A stretch of 64,000 nt of DNA from Saururus chinensis (GCA_035235625.1 CP141149.1:12053393-12117392), one strand, 5' to 3'; numbered from the stretch's first letter, positions 12,452 to 25,959 are shown. Numbers and translations: made by a program. Notes: generated by a model from the letters alone, not told the origin.

Positions 12452-15400
12452 TGTCACGCCCCGGCAATGCCCGACCCGAGCTAAACCTGGTCCAGGGGCC
12501 AGTCAAGAGCGCGGGGGCGACAAAAGGAAAATTTGAGAAACGATTTAGCGGAAAACTTAACCCTAACCACAGGCAATTAACAGAAATTACGGAGTACGCA
12601 CAATCCTTTGAGCAAGAGTAAATAAAGAGGGAAAGAAAAAGATGTTGCTTATCACAAAGTAAACAACAATCTCAAGCCCACAAGTTTAGTTTAAGTAAAG
12701 CCCACACCGGTTTAAAATAAGTCATAAGCATTCACAACTGTAAAATGTGACATAAATCCAAAACAAGAACCCTACACAAAGGTTCTAAACAACAGCATAA
12801 CTAAGGAAAATAAATCACACAAAGATCTCCACGATCACATCCAAGCCATCTCCAACCTTTCCTCAAAGAGGAGATCCTGTCCGTCTGCGTGTCGCACCAC
12901 GCAGCCCCAAATCAAAACACAAGAAAGAGGGGTGAGTTTAACAAACTCAACAATGGTTTTTAATATCACTAACAACATCGAAAATACAATAACATGGTGA
13001 TATAATCATTCAAATCAAAGATTTACATGGTGCATCATTTTCTGATCACATATACACACCACCTAAAACTGCATCATAATGCATAATCCACATAATTTCA
13101 TTCTCATCATAACATCCTGCATGAAATGTATCTCTAACATACATATTCCATCATGCATCATATCAAAATCAACCCGCATGGATGTATCTCTAACATACAT
13201 ATTCCATCATGCATCATATCATAACAACCTGCATGAAATGTATCTCTAACATACATATTCCTCCATTCATCATATCATAACAACCTGCATGAAATGTATC
13301 TCTAACATACATATTTCATCATGCATCATATCATACAACCTCCATCAAGGAGTAATCACACGTTGGTGTCACACAGATGGGACATAGACAAGGCCACGAA
13401 GGCGTGTCAAGGTCCAAAATTCTACATAAGAATTCAAGAAAGATCGGGGTTGTCAATCCCTAATACTGCTCGCCCTCGACGATCCTGGCCAAGGATGTCC
13501 CATTCTCACATAGAGAATCTAGAGCAGGGGTGTTCGCCTAGGGACATCTCCTGCGGAGGGAAGAGCCTGAGTTCTCACACAGAGAACCCTAGAACACGTG
13601 GTAGCGGGGTGCACACGGCATACCACACTGGATTCTCAGGGTTCAGATGACGCATATAATAACATTCTCACAATCCGCAAGACAAGTACACAACTCGTCC
13701 CCACATAATTCCATTTAATTAGAGTCAACCCGGGGAGTGCACTCGTTCCACACAGGAACTTCAAATCAAAACATGTCCTTTCAGACCAATCAACTTTCGA
13801 TTAATCCACAACCGATCAATCCGGCACACAATTTCACCACATTGCATCCAATTGGTCAAATTCGATTAACCTCGATGAAGCCTCAATTGGAAATCCATTT
13901 TCATGATGCATGCAGCATGGTACATACGTGGGCAAAGCATACATAAATCTTAATCCATAATAAGTGCTCTCATCAGCTCCTAATGCATCATTCATAATCA
14001 CAATATTAAGCTTCAACATAATCATTTAACCCCCACATGTATGTGTGTAACTAGTACAAGTGCTTCACTCAATGCATTTCAACATGCTTGAAATTAACTT
14101 ACTACTACACTACACATGTGAATTTCCATCTAAACATGAATTGCAGCGGAAATCATAGAAGCAAAGTCGTTGAAATCATATCTCAATTCAAAACTCAACC
14201 ACAAAGGTTAAACACATATAAGATCGTTCATTTCATCCTTGAGTCATGACATTCACCAACCTCCACACACAACTAACCACAATCTATCATGACAAATCAG
14301 TCCAATAATAGGTTGTAGTCCTACTGAAAATATGTTTAACCAAAGGGAATCAATTATTCATAATTTCAAGATAACGATTCCAACATCATGCCACAAAACA
14401 TAAGTCATTTCACAAATTTCTAAGCATATATCTCAATTCCATAACCTCAATAGCATGTCTTTCCAGTAGCATAACATAGCTTAAAACACACCAGATTCAT
14501 ATGAAATTGGCAAGCTAAAGTGGAATCATCAAAATAAACATCATGCATTAGAAAATTAATCTGCTGTGTAGCCGTTCGAACGCCCTTCAGGCCGTTCGAT
14601 CGGTTAAACGTAAAAATTTGAAATTTACAGTTCTACCGTTCGAACGCCTAGCAGGCCGTTCGATCGGCTGAACTGGAAAAGTGTCGTTCCGACAGTGTTG
14701 CCGTTCGAACGCACAGGAGGGCCGTTCGAACGCCAACAAGGCAGAACTGGTCATCTTCTTCCTTTCGCAAATCCAAACCGCAACACCATTGATAACACTT
14801 CAAATCCACATTTAACACCCTAATCATCATCAAAAGTCTTTCTTGACTTCCAGAACATCAAACCATATCATAATAATGCAAAGCCCTAAGAAATTGGGAT
14901 TAAATAACTCCATTTTCTAATCTTACCATTAACACACCAAATTAAGCAACCCATTTTGAAATAAGCCAAAAATGAAGAGTTTTACCATGGACAAATAAAG
15001 ATTTTGAAGACCCATTACCTCAGCACTTGATTAAGCTCGGATTGAAGAGTCACCCTTCTTGAAATCCTTGAAAACACAATGAGTTTGAATTAAACCCTAA
15101 TAGAAATCAATTTACTCAAGAAATCCCTAATTAAATCTTAGATCTATGGCTTGTTGGTAGTAAAAATTGAATTTTGAATATTAGGGTTTGTAGTAAAATA
15201 CAAATTAGTAGTTTTCAATGTCCAAAAATGAATTGAAACAAGGGGGAAAGGGTAGATTTAGAAGAGATTGAGAAGAAAGTCATGGATTGGTGCTTAATTA
15301 AAGTAAGCTTACCTCAAAACGCTTTTAATTCAGGCCTAATTGGGGATTAGGCCTGCCTCCCTCCTTAGCCTATTCCCAAAAATGGAAATGGCTCTGGTTT

Positions 15401-15632
15401 GCCCTTTTATAGTAAGGGTTGGGGTATGCATGGGTAAGTTTTGGGGTGTAAATAGGAAAAGTAGGCTAAAAATGGGTATTTTGTAAATTTAAGCTCTAAT
15501 TAAGCTTAATAAAATTCTAAAATTTTTTATATAACCTTAGGTAGATAGGTTCATTTGACCCAAAAATAAAATTTTTGATAGTGGGGCCCACAGGGGTCCC
15601 GCCAAAAACCCTAATTTTTGGAAAAAAATTTT
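12452..15632 (-). mobile_element. Truncated solo LTR of a Tekay/Del-like Ty3/gypsy element, reverse orientation
   Basis: Read on the minus strand, this matches most of the LTR at 33789-37272 in order. Shared blocks are the GTGGGGCCCACAGGGGTCCC block, a TATAAAAGGG box, an AGGTAAGC donor-like site, paired palindromes, a ~56-bp minisatellite and the GGGGCGTGACA terminus (here TGTCACGCCCC at 12452). The minisatellite has four copies here and seven in the nested element. Homology to roughly the first 230 bp of the LTR is lost beyond about 15632. No primer-binding site or internal protein sequence follows 12452, so this is a solo or broken LTR. It is clearly more diverged than the two LTRs of the nested element are from each other. 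Confidence 0.85.
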
Positions 15633-16126
15633 GGCGTGTCTGTATGTGTTTAATTAGGAGAATGGAGCAAAATATGGATATTTTATTTCAATTTTGAAAG
15701 TTTTTAAAGCAGAACTTTCAAAAACTGATCATGACTTTTTGTTGACAAAATTGTAAGTTTAACATTATTCGGCATGTACATCTAATGACCATAGTACATA
15801 ACAGTTATAACATAGTGCATAAGGGTTTTAGCGTAGTACAAAAAGTTTAACATAGTATATAAATTTATATAGCTATATATCATGTTAGACTTCTAAGTAC
15901 TAGGCTAAGTCTTGTTATATTATGGGCATGAACTCTGGTCACTGAGCTTGTCAGGAAAATATTTTTATCAATATAATAAAACGGAGGCAATGCAATAGTA
16001 AAGATTGGTAATCAAAGCACAACAAAACCAGTTAAATAATCATGCAATTATTGGCTAAAAGTAGGCTCATTGGTGGCTTATTACTTCTCATGTAGCATTC
16101 AATACAATAATACTATTATCATCAAT

Positions 16127-16560
16127 ACTATACAATGTGAACTTTGATGGAGAATTTCGTGACTCTTACGGGCAATTCATTGTAGGCTTGGTTGTTCATC
16201 TCCCTATTTATTCTGCCTTTCTAGCAGAAGGATATGCCTGCCTCCTTCTTGGTATCCGACTCCTACAATTTTTATCCCTAACTAAAGTTACTATTCAAGG
16301 AGATTTGAAATCTTCCATTTCTCTTCTGCTCTCTACTCATCGGGAGATTTAATTGGGAACTGAAAGGAATTATAGATATGATTCATAATCTTCTCTCCAC
16401 CTTCACCGCTATCTTCAGTTTCCCATATTTTCAAAGAGCAAAATCAAGTTGCGGACTTCATGGCCAATTACGCTATGAATATCGCTCCCAGATATTGGTT
16501 TCTCCATCCTCCTCATGAATTGAGCGATATTCTAAAATAGGACATTTTTGGATTTTTTTC
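16127..16560 (+). pseudogene. LINE remnant: RNase H-like domain (L1-type non-LTR retrotransposon)
   Basis: The frame from about 16137 reads NFDGEFRDSYGQFIVG, then SAFLAEGYACLLLGIRLLQF, VTIQGDLKSSISLLL and, after stops and frame changes, ADFMANYAMNI with a C-terminal PPHELSDIL. That order (DG...G start, AE-A helix, a degraded V-I-x-D strand, ADFMA near the end) is the RNase H-like domain at the C terminus of plant L1-type LINE polyproteins. Stops and frameshifts show it is dead. The reverse transcriptase that should precede it is absent here. Confidence 0.7.
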
Positions 16561-16879
16561 CCCTCACTTATTCCCTACTTTAAATAAGATAATCAACTTT
16601 TTAGTTAATTAAGATAATTTTTCATATTAAGATTCAGTTGAAACAAATGGACCCTGAGTTTCCTTCTTTTCAGTTTTCTCTATAAAAAAAAAGTGACCAG
16701 CCACTGTTGGTTTTATATGATTTATCACCTGCAAATTGCAGTTCTCTATTCGACTCTCGGAACAATATGAAAAAGAATTGTGCTTAAAAGAGGGAAAAGT
16801 CTCATGTGAATGAATCAAAATTATGCTTACAGGGAAGGACTTATAAACTGAAAATTGGTATGAAAACTAAAACAGAAAC

Positions 16880-17552
16880 ACTAGGGAATTAAACTATGAA
16901 ACATAAAGAAATATAAACAAGATGGGAGCACTTTTAGGTGAAAAGGAGCAATTAGGGTTGGCCACTGCCTCTAACCAGCCCCTAGGTGTTGGGTAATCTG
17001 GTTGTCTATTGTAGACTGATGTCTAAACAAGATAAATTAGAGAGAAAGATAGAAGAAAAATAATTAAAAGATAAAATTAAATTAAAATAATTTCTAAATA
17101 TGAATTTTAAAATATATAGAGAAAATCTAAACTAATCTTAATGGACTAGGAAACAATAATTAGTCCAATTCTAACTAAAGAAAGAGTCTAACTATTAAAA
17201 ATTAGATTAAAATAAAATTTCAATCTAATTTAGGGTCACAACATTTTACCTCTACATCGACTTGTCCTCAAGGTGACTACTTTTCCAATACTTCAAATAT
17301 TAGATGAATTCCATTGACGAATATAACTAGATCGACATCAAATTCGGCTACTAGTCTAGTTGGGGCTATTAATTTTCGTACCTTTGTCTTATTTGTGATG
17401 AGAAATGTTACTAGAATGTTTATGATCGAATTAAGCCAAGCCGCTCTGTATTTAAGACAGAATTCGCCCTCCTTATTGGTGCTTAGGACTCGCGGGCGTC
17501 TGCCTCCAAGGATAAAATGATCAACCATATACTGTAGGAACACCTCCAACAC
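16880..17552 (-). other. Unrecognised stretch, possibly a decayed LTR-retrotransposon edge
   Basis: On the minus strand a 91-residue frame (17552-17277) is followed by CCTTGAGGACAAG (17274-17262), a motif common just before the 3' LTR of plant Ty3/gypsy elements. An AT-rich stretch starting TTGTGACCC then follows. The protein matches no domain I recognise. A retrotransposon 3' end is the best guess, with low confidence; 16570-16880 shows nothing clear. Confidence 0.2.
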
Positions 17553-17599
17553 GGTACATGCAGCGAACCACAGTCTGTTTTACTCCCACAGAAATAAAA

Positions 17600-19631
17600 T
17601 CTGATAGCCCACGGAGCTAGGGTATGAGCTCAGTCTCACATAAGTAGGACTTGAGAAATTAATTTTATTTTTTCTTAATTATGTAGCATATATTTATATA
17701 TTGTATAATATATTATGTAATTTATATAATATCTATTAAATATAAATTAATATTTAAAATAATACTAATTGTGACATTTGTGTAATTATGTCACAAATAC
17801 TCTAAGTATTTGTGACATATAAACTCTTAAGTATTTGTAATGTTTAAGATTAAATATTGTAAATACTCTATGTATTTACAAATGTCGCAAATACTAAGAG
17901 TATTTGTGACATTTAATACTAAACATCGCAAATACTAAGAGCATTTTCGACATTTAGTATTAAATGTCGTAAATACATAGAGTATTTATAATATTTAATC
18001 TTAAACATCGCAAATACTTAAGAGTATTTGTGATGTATTTAAACAAATGTACATTTAGTATTATTTTAAATAGTAATTTATATTTAATATATATTATTTA
18101 AATTAGATGATATATCATATAATATATAAATATATGATATATAATTATAGAAAAAAATTAAAATAAATTTATTAAGTCTTATTTATATAAGATTGAGCTC
18201 ATGCCTCATCTCTGTGGCCCATTGGATTTAAAAGAATAAAATGAATTTTTCAATCCTATTTCCGTAAGCCCTAACTATGTGGGGATGTTAAATTTTGATC
18301 TAACGACGCAAATAACTCAGGGGTAGGTAGGTTGCATGCCTTCTTATACCATCAAAACTCAAAAAAATTTAAATAAGTTCTTTAGGACTCTCGTTTGTAT
18401 GAGACTAGGCTCATGCCCTGACTTTGTGGGCTATCAAATTATTTAAAAATTAATTAATATCTTTAATCTTGTATGTGTGAGAGAGGGTCATGCATGTCAG
18501 CGTAGTCCATGCTATGTAGGCGATCAGATCAATTTATTTATTTTGAAATTCAACGGCCCACATAGCCAAGGCTTGAGCCTAATTTCACACAAATGGGACT
18601 AACGAAATTAATTTAATTATTTTAATATCTAATGGAAAAAGAGGATGTGCAACCTACCTACCCTTTGAGTTATGTCTGCCATCATGAGTTCATGCTATAT
18701 GGAACATCAGATTTTGATATGATGATGCACATAACCCTTGCACCGTCATATCTCGATTCAACGGCTCTCAAATCCCAAGCTCACACATGCGGGAATAAAG
18801 AATTTTTTTGTAATTATATATCTTATGTATATTATTAAATAATATACTATTTAATTTAAATAAAATATATTAAATTAAATATAATAATATAATTTATAAT
18901 TATTTGTGACATATAGATTTATACATGGTTATTTGTAATGTATAGTTGTATACATCGCAAATAGTCTCAGGAGAGGCTTGAGGACTCCAAAGTCTAGATC
19001 CCACTCTCCCTCTCCCCGGTCCGCCCCCCTCCCCCAATCTTTTCCCCTGCAGCTTGTCGGAGGAGGAGAAGAGGTGGGGCGCTAGACTCCTCCTCCCCCA
19101 TAGACCTTTTAAATTATTTTTAATTAAATGTTACAAATAACTAATTTTTTATTATTTAAATTATAAAATATATTAATATAATGTAAAAATATTTATGATG
19201 TATATATGTATATATAGCAAATGATACAATTATTTGCTATGTATACATCTATACGCTATTAATAATATAGTTATTTTTGACATATAGTTCTATATGTCGC
19301 AAATACTTATATTTTTATTTAATATTTATTATCTATATTAAATAATATATTATTTATGACATAAAAATATATCATAAACTAGTAAGAAAAAAAGATAAAT
19401 TAAATTCTTAGGCCACGTTTGAGTTAGACTGAACTCATGCATGTTAGCGTGAGCCTCAACCTTGTAGACCATAGAATTTTGATCCAACATCTCCCATATC
19501 TTAGAAGGCAAGCAGGTTGCATGTTTATTTTATGCCAATCTTGATTTGAAGTTTGTCAAAGCCTGGCCTCACATACGGGACTATATAAATTAATATAATT
19601 TTTTTCCTACTATATATAATATTTGCGGTGT

Positions 19632-19678
<47 letters not shown>

Positions 19679-20589
19679 AGGAATCGGCACCTAGGAGCCC
19701 CTCCTTCTCTAGCTGATAGCAGGGGAGGAGGGGGAGCAGGGGAGAAGGTGCAGAGCTGGGGAGGAGGGAGCCACAATGGATAGGGCCCTCCTCCGATTGG
19801 CATGGAGCAAGGGAGGAGGGGGGGAGCAAAGGAGGGGGATGGGGGAATATAGGCCACAAGCGAGGGCGGTCGGACTAGTTGTTATGTTTAAAATAAAATG
19901 TCACAAATAACACTTTTATTTGTGACATTTTATTGGAAACACCGTAAATGATAGACTATTTGTGATGCTTTTACTAAGTGTTGCAAATAGTCCAACGCGG
20001 TGAAAAAATTCGTTTGTGCGGCCTATAATCCCCTCCCCCCCCCTATGTTGGCCGTTGCAGCCCCATCCAATGATGTCCATCCTCTTCCGTCGCCACTCCC
20101 CCTCCCCTCCTCCACCCCCTCTGCCCCTTCCCCTCCACTCCCCCTCACCCGCAACTTGCTAGAGGAGGAGGGGCTCCGACCTCTCTTGCTAAAGCTTGGC
20201 GTCCCTCCCCCACCCCTGCGTTGCGGCTCGAGGAGGAGATGAAGGGTGCTAGACTATGGCCCCCCTCCCTCTCTCCTCTTCCCTCGTACTCCCTTCCCTC
20301 CTCTCCCAGGTTGTCGATCAGAGGAGGAGGAGGAGGGGCTCTGGGGCGCTGGAGTTCGGTGCCCCTGCCCCTCTTCCCCCACCAGCTACCCTCCTTGCCC
20401 GGTCCATCCCTCTCCTCTCATCCCACTCGAGGTGGGATTTATTTTTTAACTTTTTCTTATCAGCAATGCACTTAAAAGCACCGCTAGTAAGAGATTTTTA
20501 TTTTCTTTAAATATTTACCATATTAACAATGATTTTATGACTATTAGCGATACTTAAGAACATCATTAATAGTCTTTTTGAATGTAGTG
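17600..20589. mobile_element. CACTA-like non-autonomous repeat block
   Basis: Short modules of the type TATTTGTGACAT / ATGTCGCAAATA recur in both orientations at 17760-18060, 18895-18965, 19200-19300, 19360-19380 and 19895-19995. They often form palindromic pairs, like the subterminal repeats of plant CACTA (En/Spm) transposons. The right edge, TTTTTGAATGTAGTG ending at 20589, is compatible with a CACTA terminus (CACTAC read inward). Between these modules is a second one, roughly TGAGACT-GAGCTCATGCC with GTGGGCC-ATC, repeated several times in both orientations. GC-rich stretches at 18965-19100, 19680-19860 and 20025-20430 give long proline-rich frames that look like composition artefacts. The left terminus and target duplication were not found. 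Confidence 0.4.
19637..19676. repeat. (AT)20 microsatellite
   Basis: An uninterrupted run of 20 AT dinucleotides lies inside the CACTA-like block, directly next to a GC-rich purine/pyrimidine-biased stretch. Its length may differ between individuals. Confidence 0.98.
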
Positions 20590-20594
20590 ATGGG

Positions 20595-21060
20595 CAGCTT
20601 CTCGCTCTTGAGGATTGAGGAGCACGGTATACCTATAGTTAATAGATGCATACTTTGCAAAAAATGGTGAAGAATCTATTGACCATATTTTCTTTAATTG
20701 TGGCTACTCTAAATGGGTTTTTATTGCAATTTTTTTTCTGATCTCCCATGTTGTAGACAGGGTAACTTTGGTGACGACATTTCATTCATTATCAAATGCT
20801 ATTTGGATCTTGGTGCTATTCTTAATTAAGTTATTCATCAATGGAACAATCTACTTTATCGATGGGAATGCAATACATGTATTTTCACTAGAATTATTTT
20901 AAATAATTCTCAGCGCTTTAGAAATATTGAGTTTGAGGTCCTGTCATTTCTGGCTAATTTTCCTTCCAAACTCAAATGGTTGTTGGAATTTCCTTACTTT
21001 CTATCTCGTTGGAAATTGCAATTTTTTTCTCTTTCTTAAATATTCTTTTGATTTTATGTA
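20595..21060 (+). pseudogene. LINE remnant: zf-RVT (zinc-binding reverse transcriptase) domain
   Basis: Shortly after the possible CACTA edge, the plus strand reads a C-x-L-C-K-K motif, a one-base frameshift, then GEESIDHIFFNCGYSKWVF. This is the zinc-binding segment after the reverse transcriptase in plant L1-type LINEs (C-x2-C ... H-x-F-x2-C). Degraded helical sequence follows to about 21060 with several stops. In an intact LINE this segment precedes the RNase H domain. Here the RNase H remnant (16127) is upstream, so the two probably come from different insertions or a rearranged one. Confidence 0.6.
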
Positions 21061-21797
21061 TTGAATTCTTATGAGCTTTAATGCATTGGGGCCAATCCCC
21101 AATATTTACTGATAAAATAGCACTTAAAAGAAAGCTAACAAATTGTGCAAACATTGAGTTTATACTAAGACCCGGGAACAAACAAAAAGAAGGTGACGAA
21201 GCCAGCAAAAGTAGTTAGAACGACCAATTGCAATTTTGCACTCCCGACTTTTTATTAATTCTTTGATGCGATGAATACTTTTTAAGATACTTTTTTAGAG
21301 GTGTTTGTTCAAATAACTTGGTTTTATTGAAAAATGTTAAAACGACGTGAAGATTCACACCTCAAAATTCTATTTCGTCCTTTTTACACCGTTGTTGAGT
21401 AAGACCCATAAAAATGTGGAGCCTACTCATCAATGATATAAAAATAATAAAATAAAATTTTGACTTGTGAATCTTTACATCAAAATAACATTACTAGTTT
21501 ATATTTTGTTGTTTTTATTTCCAGGATTTATTATGGCCCTCTCAGATTTTTTCTTGCACGGCTTCATTTCTCCTTGCTCACCCACCGACAGCTAGCTACT
21601 TGCTTCACTAGTCCTTTTGGACTGGTTTTTCAATCTGATAAGATAAGATATGATGCACTGATCTCAACTTGTAGGGCTCCAAGGGGTCATTTTTCTTTTG
21701 GACTGAATCTGTTTGGATGTGAGAAAGATTGAGTTTGGATCCAAATCTGCCTGTGTTCCTCATAGAGGTGCAAGTGCAACCATGGCTAGGGTCAACC

Positions 21798-21821
21798 CCC
21801 TAACCCTAACCCTAACCCTAA
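21798..21821. repeat. Short interstitial telomere-like repeat, (CCCTAA)4
   Basis: Four perfect CCCTAA hexamers stand in otherwise unique sequence. The common plant telomere repeat is the heptamer CCCTAAA; the hexamer is the vertebrate type, also found in most Asparagales (established knowledge). A run this short can arise by break repair or by chance. Confidence 0.95.
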
Positions 21822-24800
21822 TCCAAGATGCCATTAATTTAAAGTCGCACCTCCTCAGTCTGTCTCCATCAAGCTGACTCTGACTTCTACTGGGACATGC
21901 TGCTATCTTCTTCACCACTATTTTTAGCATCTTTTTATGCATAAAAAGATCAACGAAAAGTTCATGGTATAATTGGAGTTAATTTTTGATGAATTAGTTC
22001 TTAATGGCAGGGCGGTTTAATATTATGTGACATGGTCCAGTGGTGAATGTATTCTAGGTACAACCTTGTTTAATTAAATTTATCTTTCTTTAAGAAAACG
22101 AGTAATCCACTTAAAGTTGTAATTAAAATAAGCTTGTTGTGCTGCATCTCCATCCTACTTGGAGGTTACCATCACGCCAAAATGCATGAACTTGCATTGT
22201 TCCATTTGCCATTAAAAAACAAAAAATTACATATGTATATATAATCAGTCATGAACAAGTGGGTAATTTTTAATCCATGGCATGATAGAGGTTGTCCCAT
22301 GTATTTTTTTTTAATTCTTTTAAGCTCATATGTATTCTGTGCCACTTAGTAAAGATCTTGGTTAGTTGAATGAATCATTGATTGTATAAAAATAAATGAT
22401 TAAAATGTGCAGGCACATCATTTCGGACTGAACGTTAATATACAACTAAAGTCTCCCTCTTGAGACTGAACGTTTTTTTTTTTTTAAAAAGCTGACCCAG
22501 TTTCCTATTCCATCCAATTGTTCTTGCTAAGGGACTTGGGTCTTGTGTTTTCCCTTGCTACTAAGTAAAATAAAGGTTTCACAGTTTCCAAAGTTAAAAG
22601 AACTGAACCAAAATTATCATATATTTTTTGATGGACAAGAAAACTATGAAAAGATAAAAATTATGAAAAATTAAGGCCTCTTAACTTAGAGATTAACAAT
22701 CTCCAGCTGTAAGCCTGTATCCCCTTAGCTTTACACAAATACACATTGACCTACCTTTCCCTTTTCCCTAAATCCAGCCAACATTTGCCTTATGTTAATT
22801 CTATTCTCCTTAATCCACTTGGATTACTCAATTCCTCACCATTATTAGCTCTCTTGTTGGTGCATCATGCATGGGCTGCAGCAACCCCAAAAGGAGCCCA
22901 CATGCAATGTGCCCTACTTGATTTCCAGTTGGCAACAGTTATCTCTGCCAGCCAGGAGCCAATTGCGTATCTTGCTTTCTTGATCATGCTGGACATTTTG
23001 TATCCCGGCAGCACCAACCAGATCGCGTGTTTCAGCCGACACAGACACGTTGGACGACGGTGACAACAGATACACAGTACATTGCACTGCACCCATCGAA
23101 ACAGTCTGGTTTCGATCGATTTCTGTTTCGTCATATCAAACTGAACTTACCTAGTTTCTGTTGAATAATTTATGCTCAGTTTTTTTATTATTTACGTCAT
23201 AAATCTATTATAAATTTTATATTAAATTGTCATCTTTTAATTAATATAAAATTTATGCATAAAAAAGTAACTTGAACCTTAGTCCACAGGTGCAAATTCA
23301 AGCTAGACATCATAAACTAGAAAGAATTTTTCATATTTTACTTTAACAATGAGCCAGTATAAGAACACATAAGAACTCTTAATATTTGATATTAATAGCA
23401 TATGTTAGCGGCTAATGTGCTTTAGCATGTGCAAAATTCAGGATGGTGCATAAAAAATTCTTCCCATAAACTATTAAATAGAGATTTGACAGCATGCATT
23501 TTTAGAAATTTGAAATAAGTTATTCCTAATAGCTGCTCTTCCTTATCGATTTTTGAAAAGATTAATTGTATTTGTGTCTCTATTCTTCGAGCGTTTGATC
23601 TAGTTTATTACTCTTAAAGGTTGCCTTTGTGATTTGTACAGGGTAGAGAAGGATGATTGTATTTGCTTTTAGTTATTGGTCCTTTTCCTTTAGTTATTAA
23701 TAAAAATTTTAAATTACTAAAGAGGGCCAAACCTTAGTAATTTAAACTTGTCTACCCCACATGTAATGTGTGCAATAGTATCAAAATACAATGGATCGCG
23801 ATGCCTAAACTCAGGCTAATAGATCTCAATTTTTTTATCAAGTACCCATAATTTTATATGAGTTACGTGCCTTGAGGGGGCTTCATAAATTCTTTCTACA
23901 TAAAATTAATTAAAATTTGTTGGAACAATGAAGTATAAACTTGAACAATGGGTGACGACTTGTGTCTGTGTTTTTATTTCCTTCAACAGTATTTTTACCA
24001 AATCACGTGGCCATTTGAACAATTTAACTAAGCCAATATTCTGTGCCTGCCCACAATGAATGATGGCAGATGGGTCTCTTGAAGAGACCTTCTTGTCCCC
24101 TTCAAGCTCCTGCTACCCTAACAACTACCTGCAGTAGTTCAATTCACTTGGACCACTTGCATGCAGCAGATGTTCCGTGGAGGCTCGGTTGCCACACATT
24201 CCAAGCAATAGCTTATCCAAGTCTCTGAGCCAACTGATCACTCTTTAACACACTTCATGCTTCGCCCATCCAAAAGCTAGCCCGTTTTCTTGCTTGTACG
24301 TCAACTTGTACAAACGCATTCATGCATTCGTCCTAACTTTTCACTCAGACGAGTCAAATTTGTGCAGCTGATCAGTTCAGAGGATACTGACTAAAAATCC
24401 TTCTGCAGGCCGAGCGGCTGCTTTGCTGCAGAAAAGTGCTTGAACAATAAAGAAAAAGAAGGCTAAAGGCTAAATGATGTTTTGATTATTCTTTGTAAGC
24501 TCAGGTTGATACTTAGCTCCATCTTGAGCTAGGTATTAGAGGGAAACTGATATCCCTAGTCCACTTAAACTCTTATTTTACGAAAAAGTAAATCTTTGTG
24601 TTGTCAAGTATTAAAAAGTCTTATTATTATAGGAAAAAGTGAATCTCCATGTTATTAAGTATTAAAAAGTCTTATTTTACAAAAAAAATGAATCTCTATG
24701 TTATCAAGTATTACTCGTATCTATATCAAATTAGAGGAGTAAATTTTTTGGTATTATTTTCCTTATTGGAGTCATGCTTGTCATAGTTATGGGTGTAAGG

Positions 24801-25950
24801 AGACTTAATTGTATGATGATACAATCTCACTGGTTACAGTTTGTGTTCTACAATTCATGTACGTCTTGTATTCATGAAAATTTCTGCATGTAATATGGAA
24901 GAATGAACTAAGCCAAGACACTACCAGGCAGCCTCTTTTCTTCGGAATTGTATCTTTGTCCATTTACATGGCCCAAACTCCCTGCCCTCCAACTAAAGTG
25001 ACAGCCCACGGCCCATTTTAGTAATGCGTAGTAATTTGGGCCAAGTCCCAGATCAAGTGGATCTCTCAGTCTAAGCCATGTGAAAATTACATATCTGTCT
25101 GAAGTGGGATCCGGTGTCGTGAGCAAGACGTTCCACATGTTGTAAGACTTAAATCCCAAGTGCTATTGTATTAAAAAAAGCGAAGAAATCGATTAGTCCT
25201 GTATAAATAAACTAATCACGGGTCAATCCTTACAATATTAGTTGAAATGAATAAGTGCTCCCATAAATGAAGGAATGAGAACATAACATGTATACCCTCT
25301 TGAAAAGAAAATAAATATTAAAAAAGAAAAGAGGAAAATTTTGGAAAAAACTCCATTTTCGGGCATTTTTAGCATACCAACTTAGTTATGAAGATTGTAA
25401 GAAAATATATGAGAACTGCCTTCATATAGTAAAACTTTATGACAAGAATGCCAAAAATTCATGATCGCATCGAAGTAATACACAACAACATCAATTCCAA
25501 TTTATTGAGTGGAGTATTTTATAAGTTTTTAACATGTTCTTGCCACCCTTTGAATGTGGGTTAAGAGAATTTAGTTTTGACACATGTGGAGAATGATTTT
25601 CTTAAAAAATATAGACCAAAAGAGGTACAAAAAGAAAGGGTAACGTTTTCATTGATGTTAGGAAGTTACTTTTTAAAATTGTTATCCTTTTAGGCTAATC
25701 ATAGCATGACAAAAATAAAGACCAACTGTTTTAAGAGAAAGATAATTTAGGTAGTGGATTTAGAAGAAGATGACAAGGTTTTATTCTATATATTTTTCTA
25801 TTTTTTCAAATATATAAATATACTTTTGTTGAGGTTGTGTTTTCTGATTCCATTTTCCAGTGTGTATTTGTATTTTTTGTATTTTAATTTAGTATAGATT
25901 GATTGGTGGCAAAGTATGATTTTACTATATTATTTATATTTACCTACCTT
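21822..25950. other. Gene-free intergenic DNA
   Basis: About 4.1 kb without a recognisable gene, RNA or complete transposon. The longest frames (22746-23063 plus, 22865-23134 minus, 24908-25159 minus) show no domain and lack a consistent splice pattern. A small local repeat of AAGTATTAAAAAGTCTTATT-like sequence recurs two to three times around 24600-24720. Confidence 0.5.
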
Positions 25951-25959
25951 TACTCATTG

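Noticed and set aside
13081-13330. Regularly spaced repeats that might resemble a CRISPR array
   Set aside because: These are contiguous minisatellite units in a plant LTR without unique spacers; CRISPR is not expected in nuclear plant DNA.
20000-20510. Proline-rich frames of 67-84 codons
   Set aside because: Product of CT-rich low-complexity sequence within the CACTA-like block; no conserved motif or splice context.
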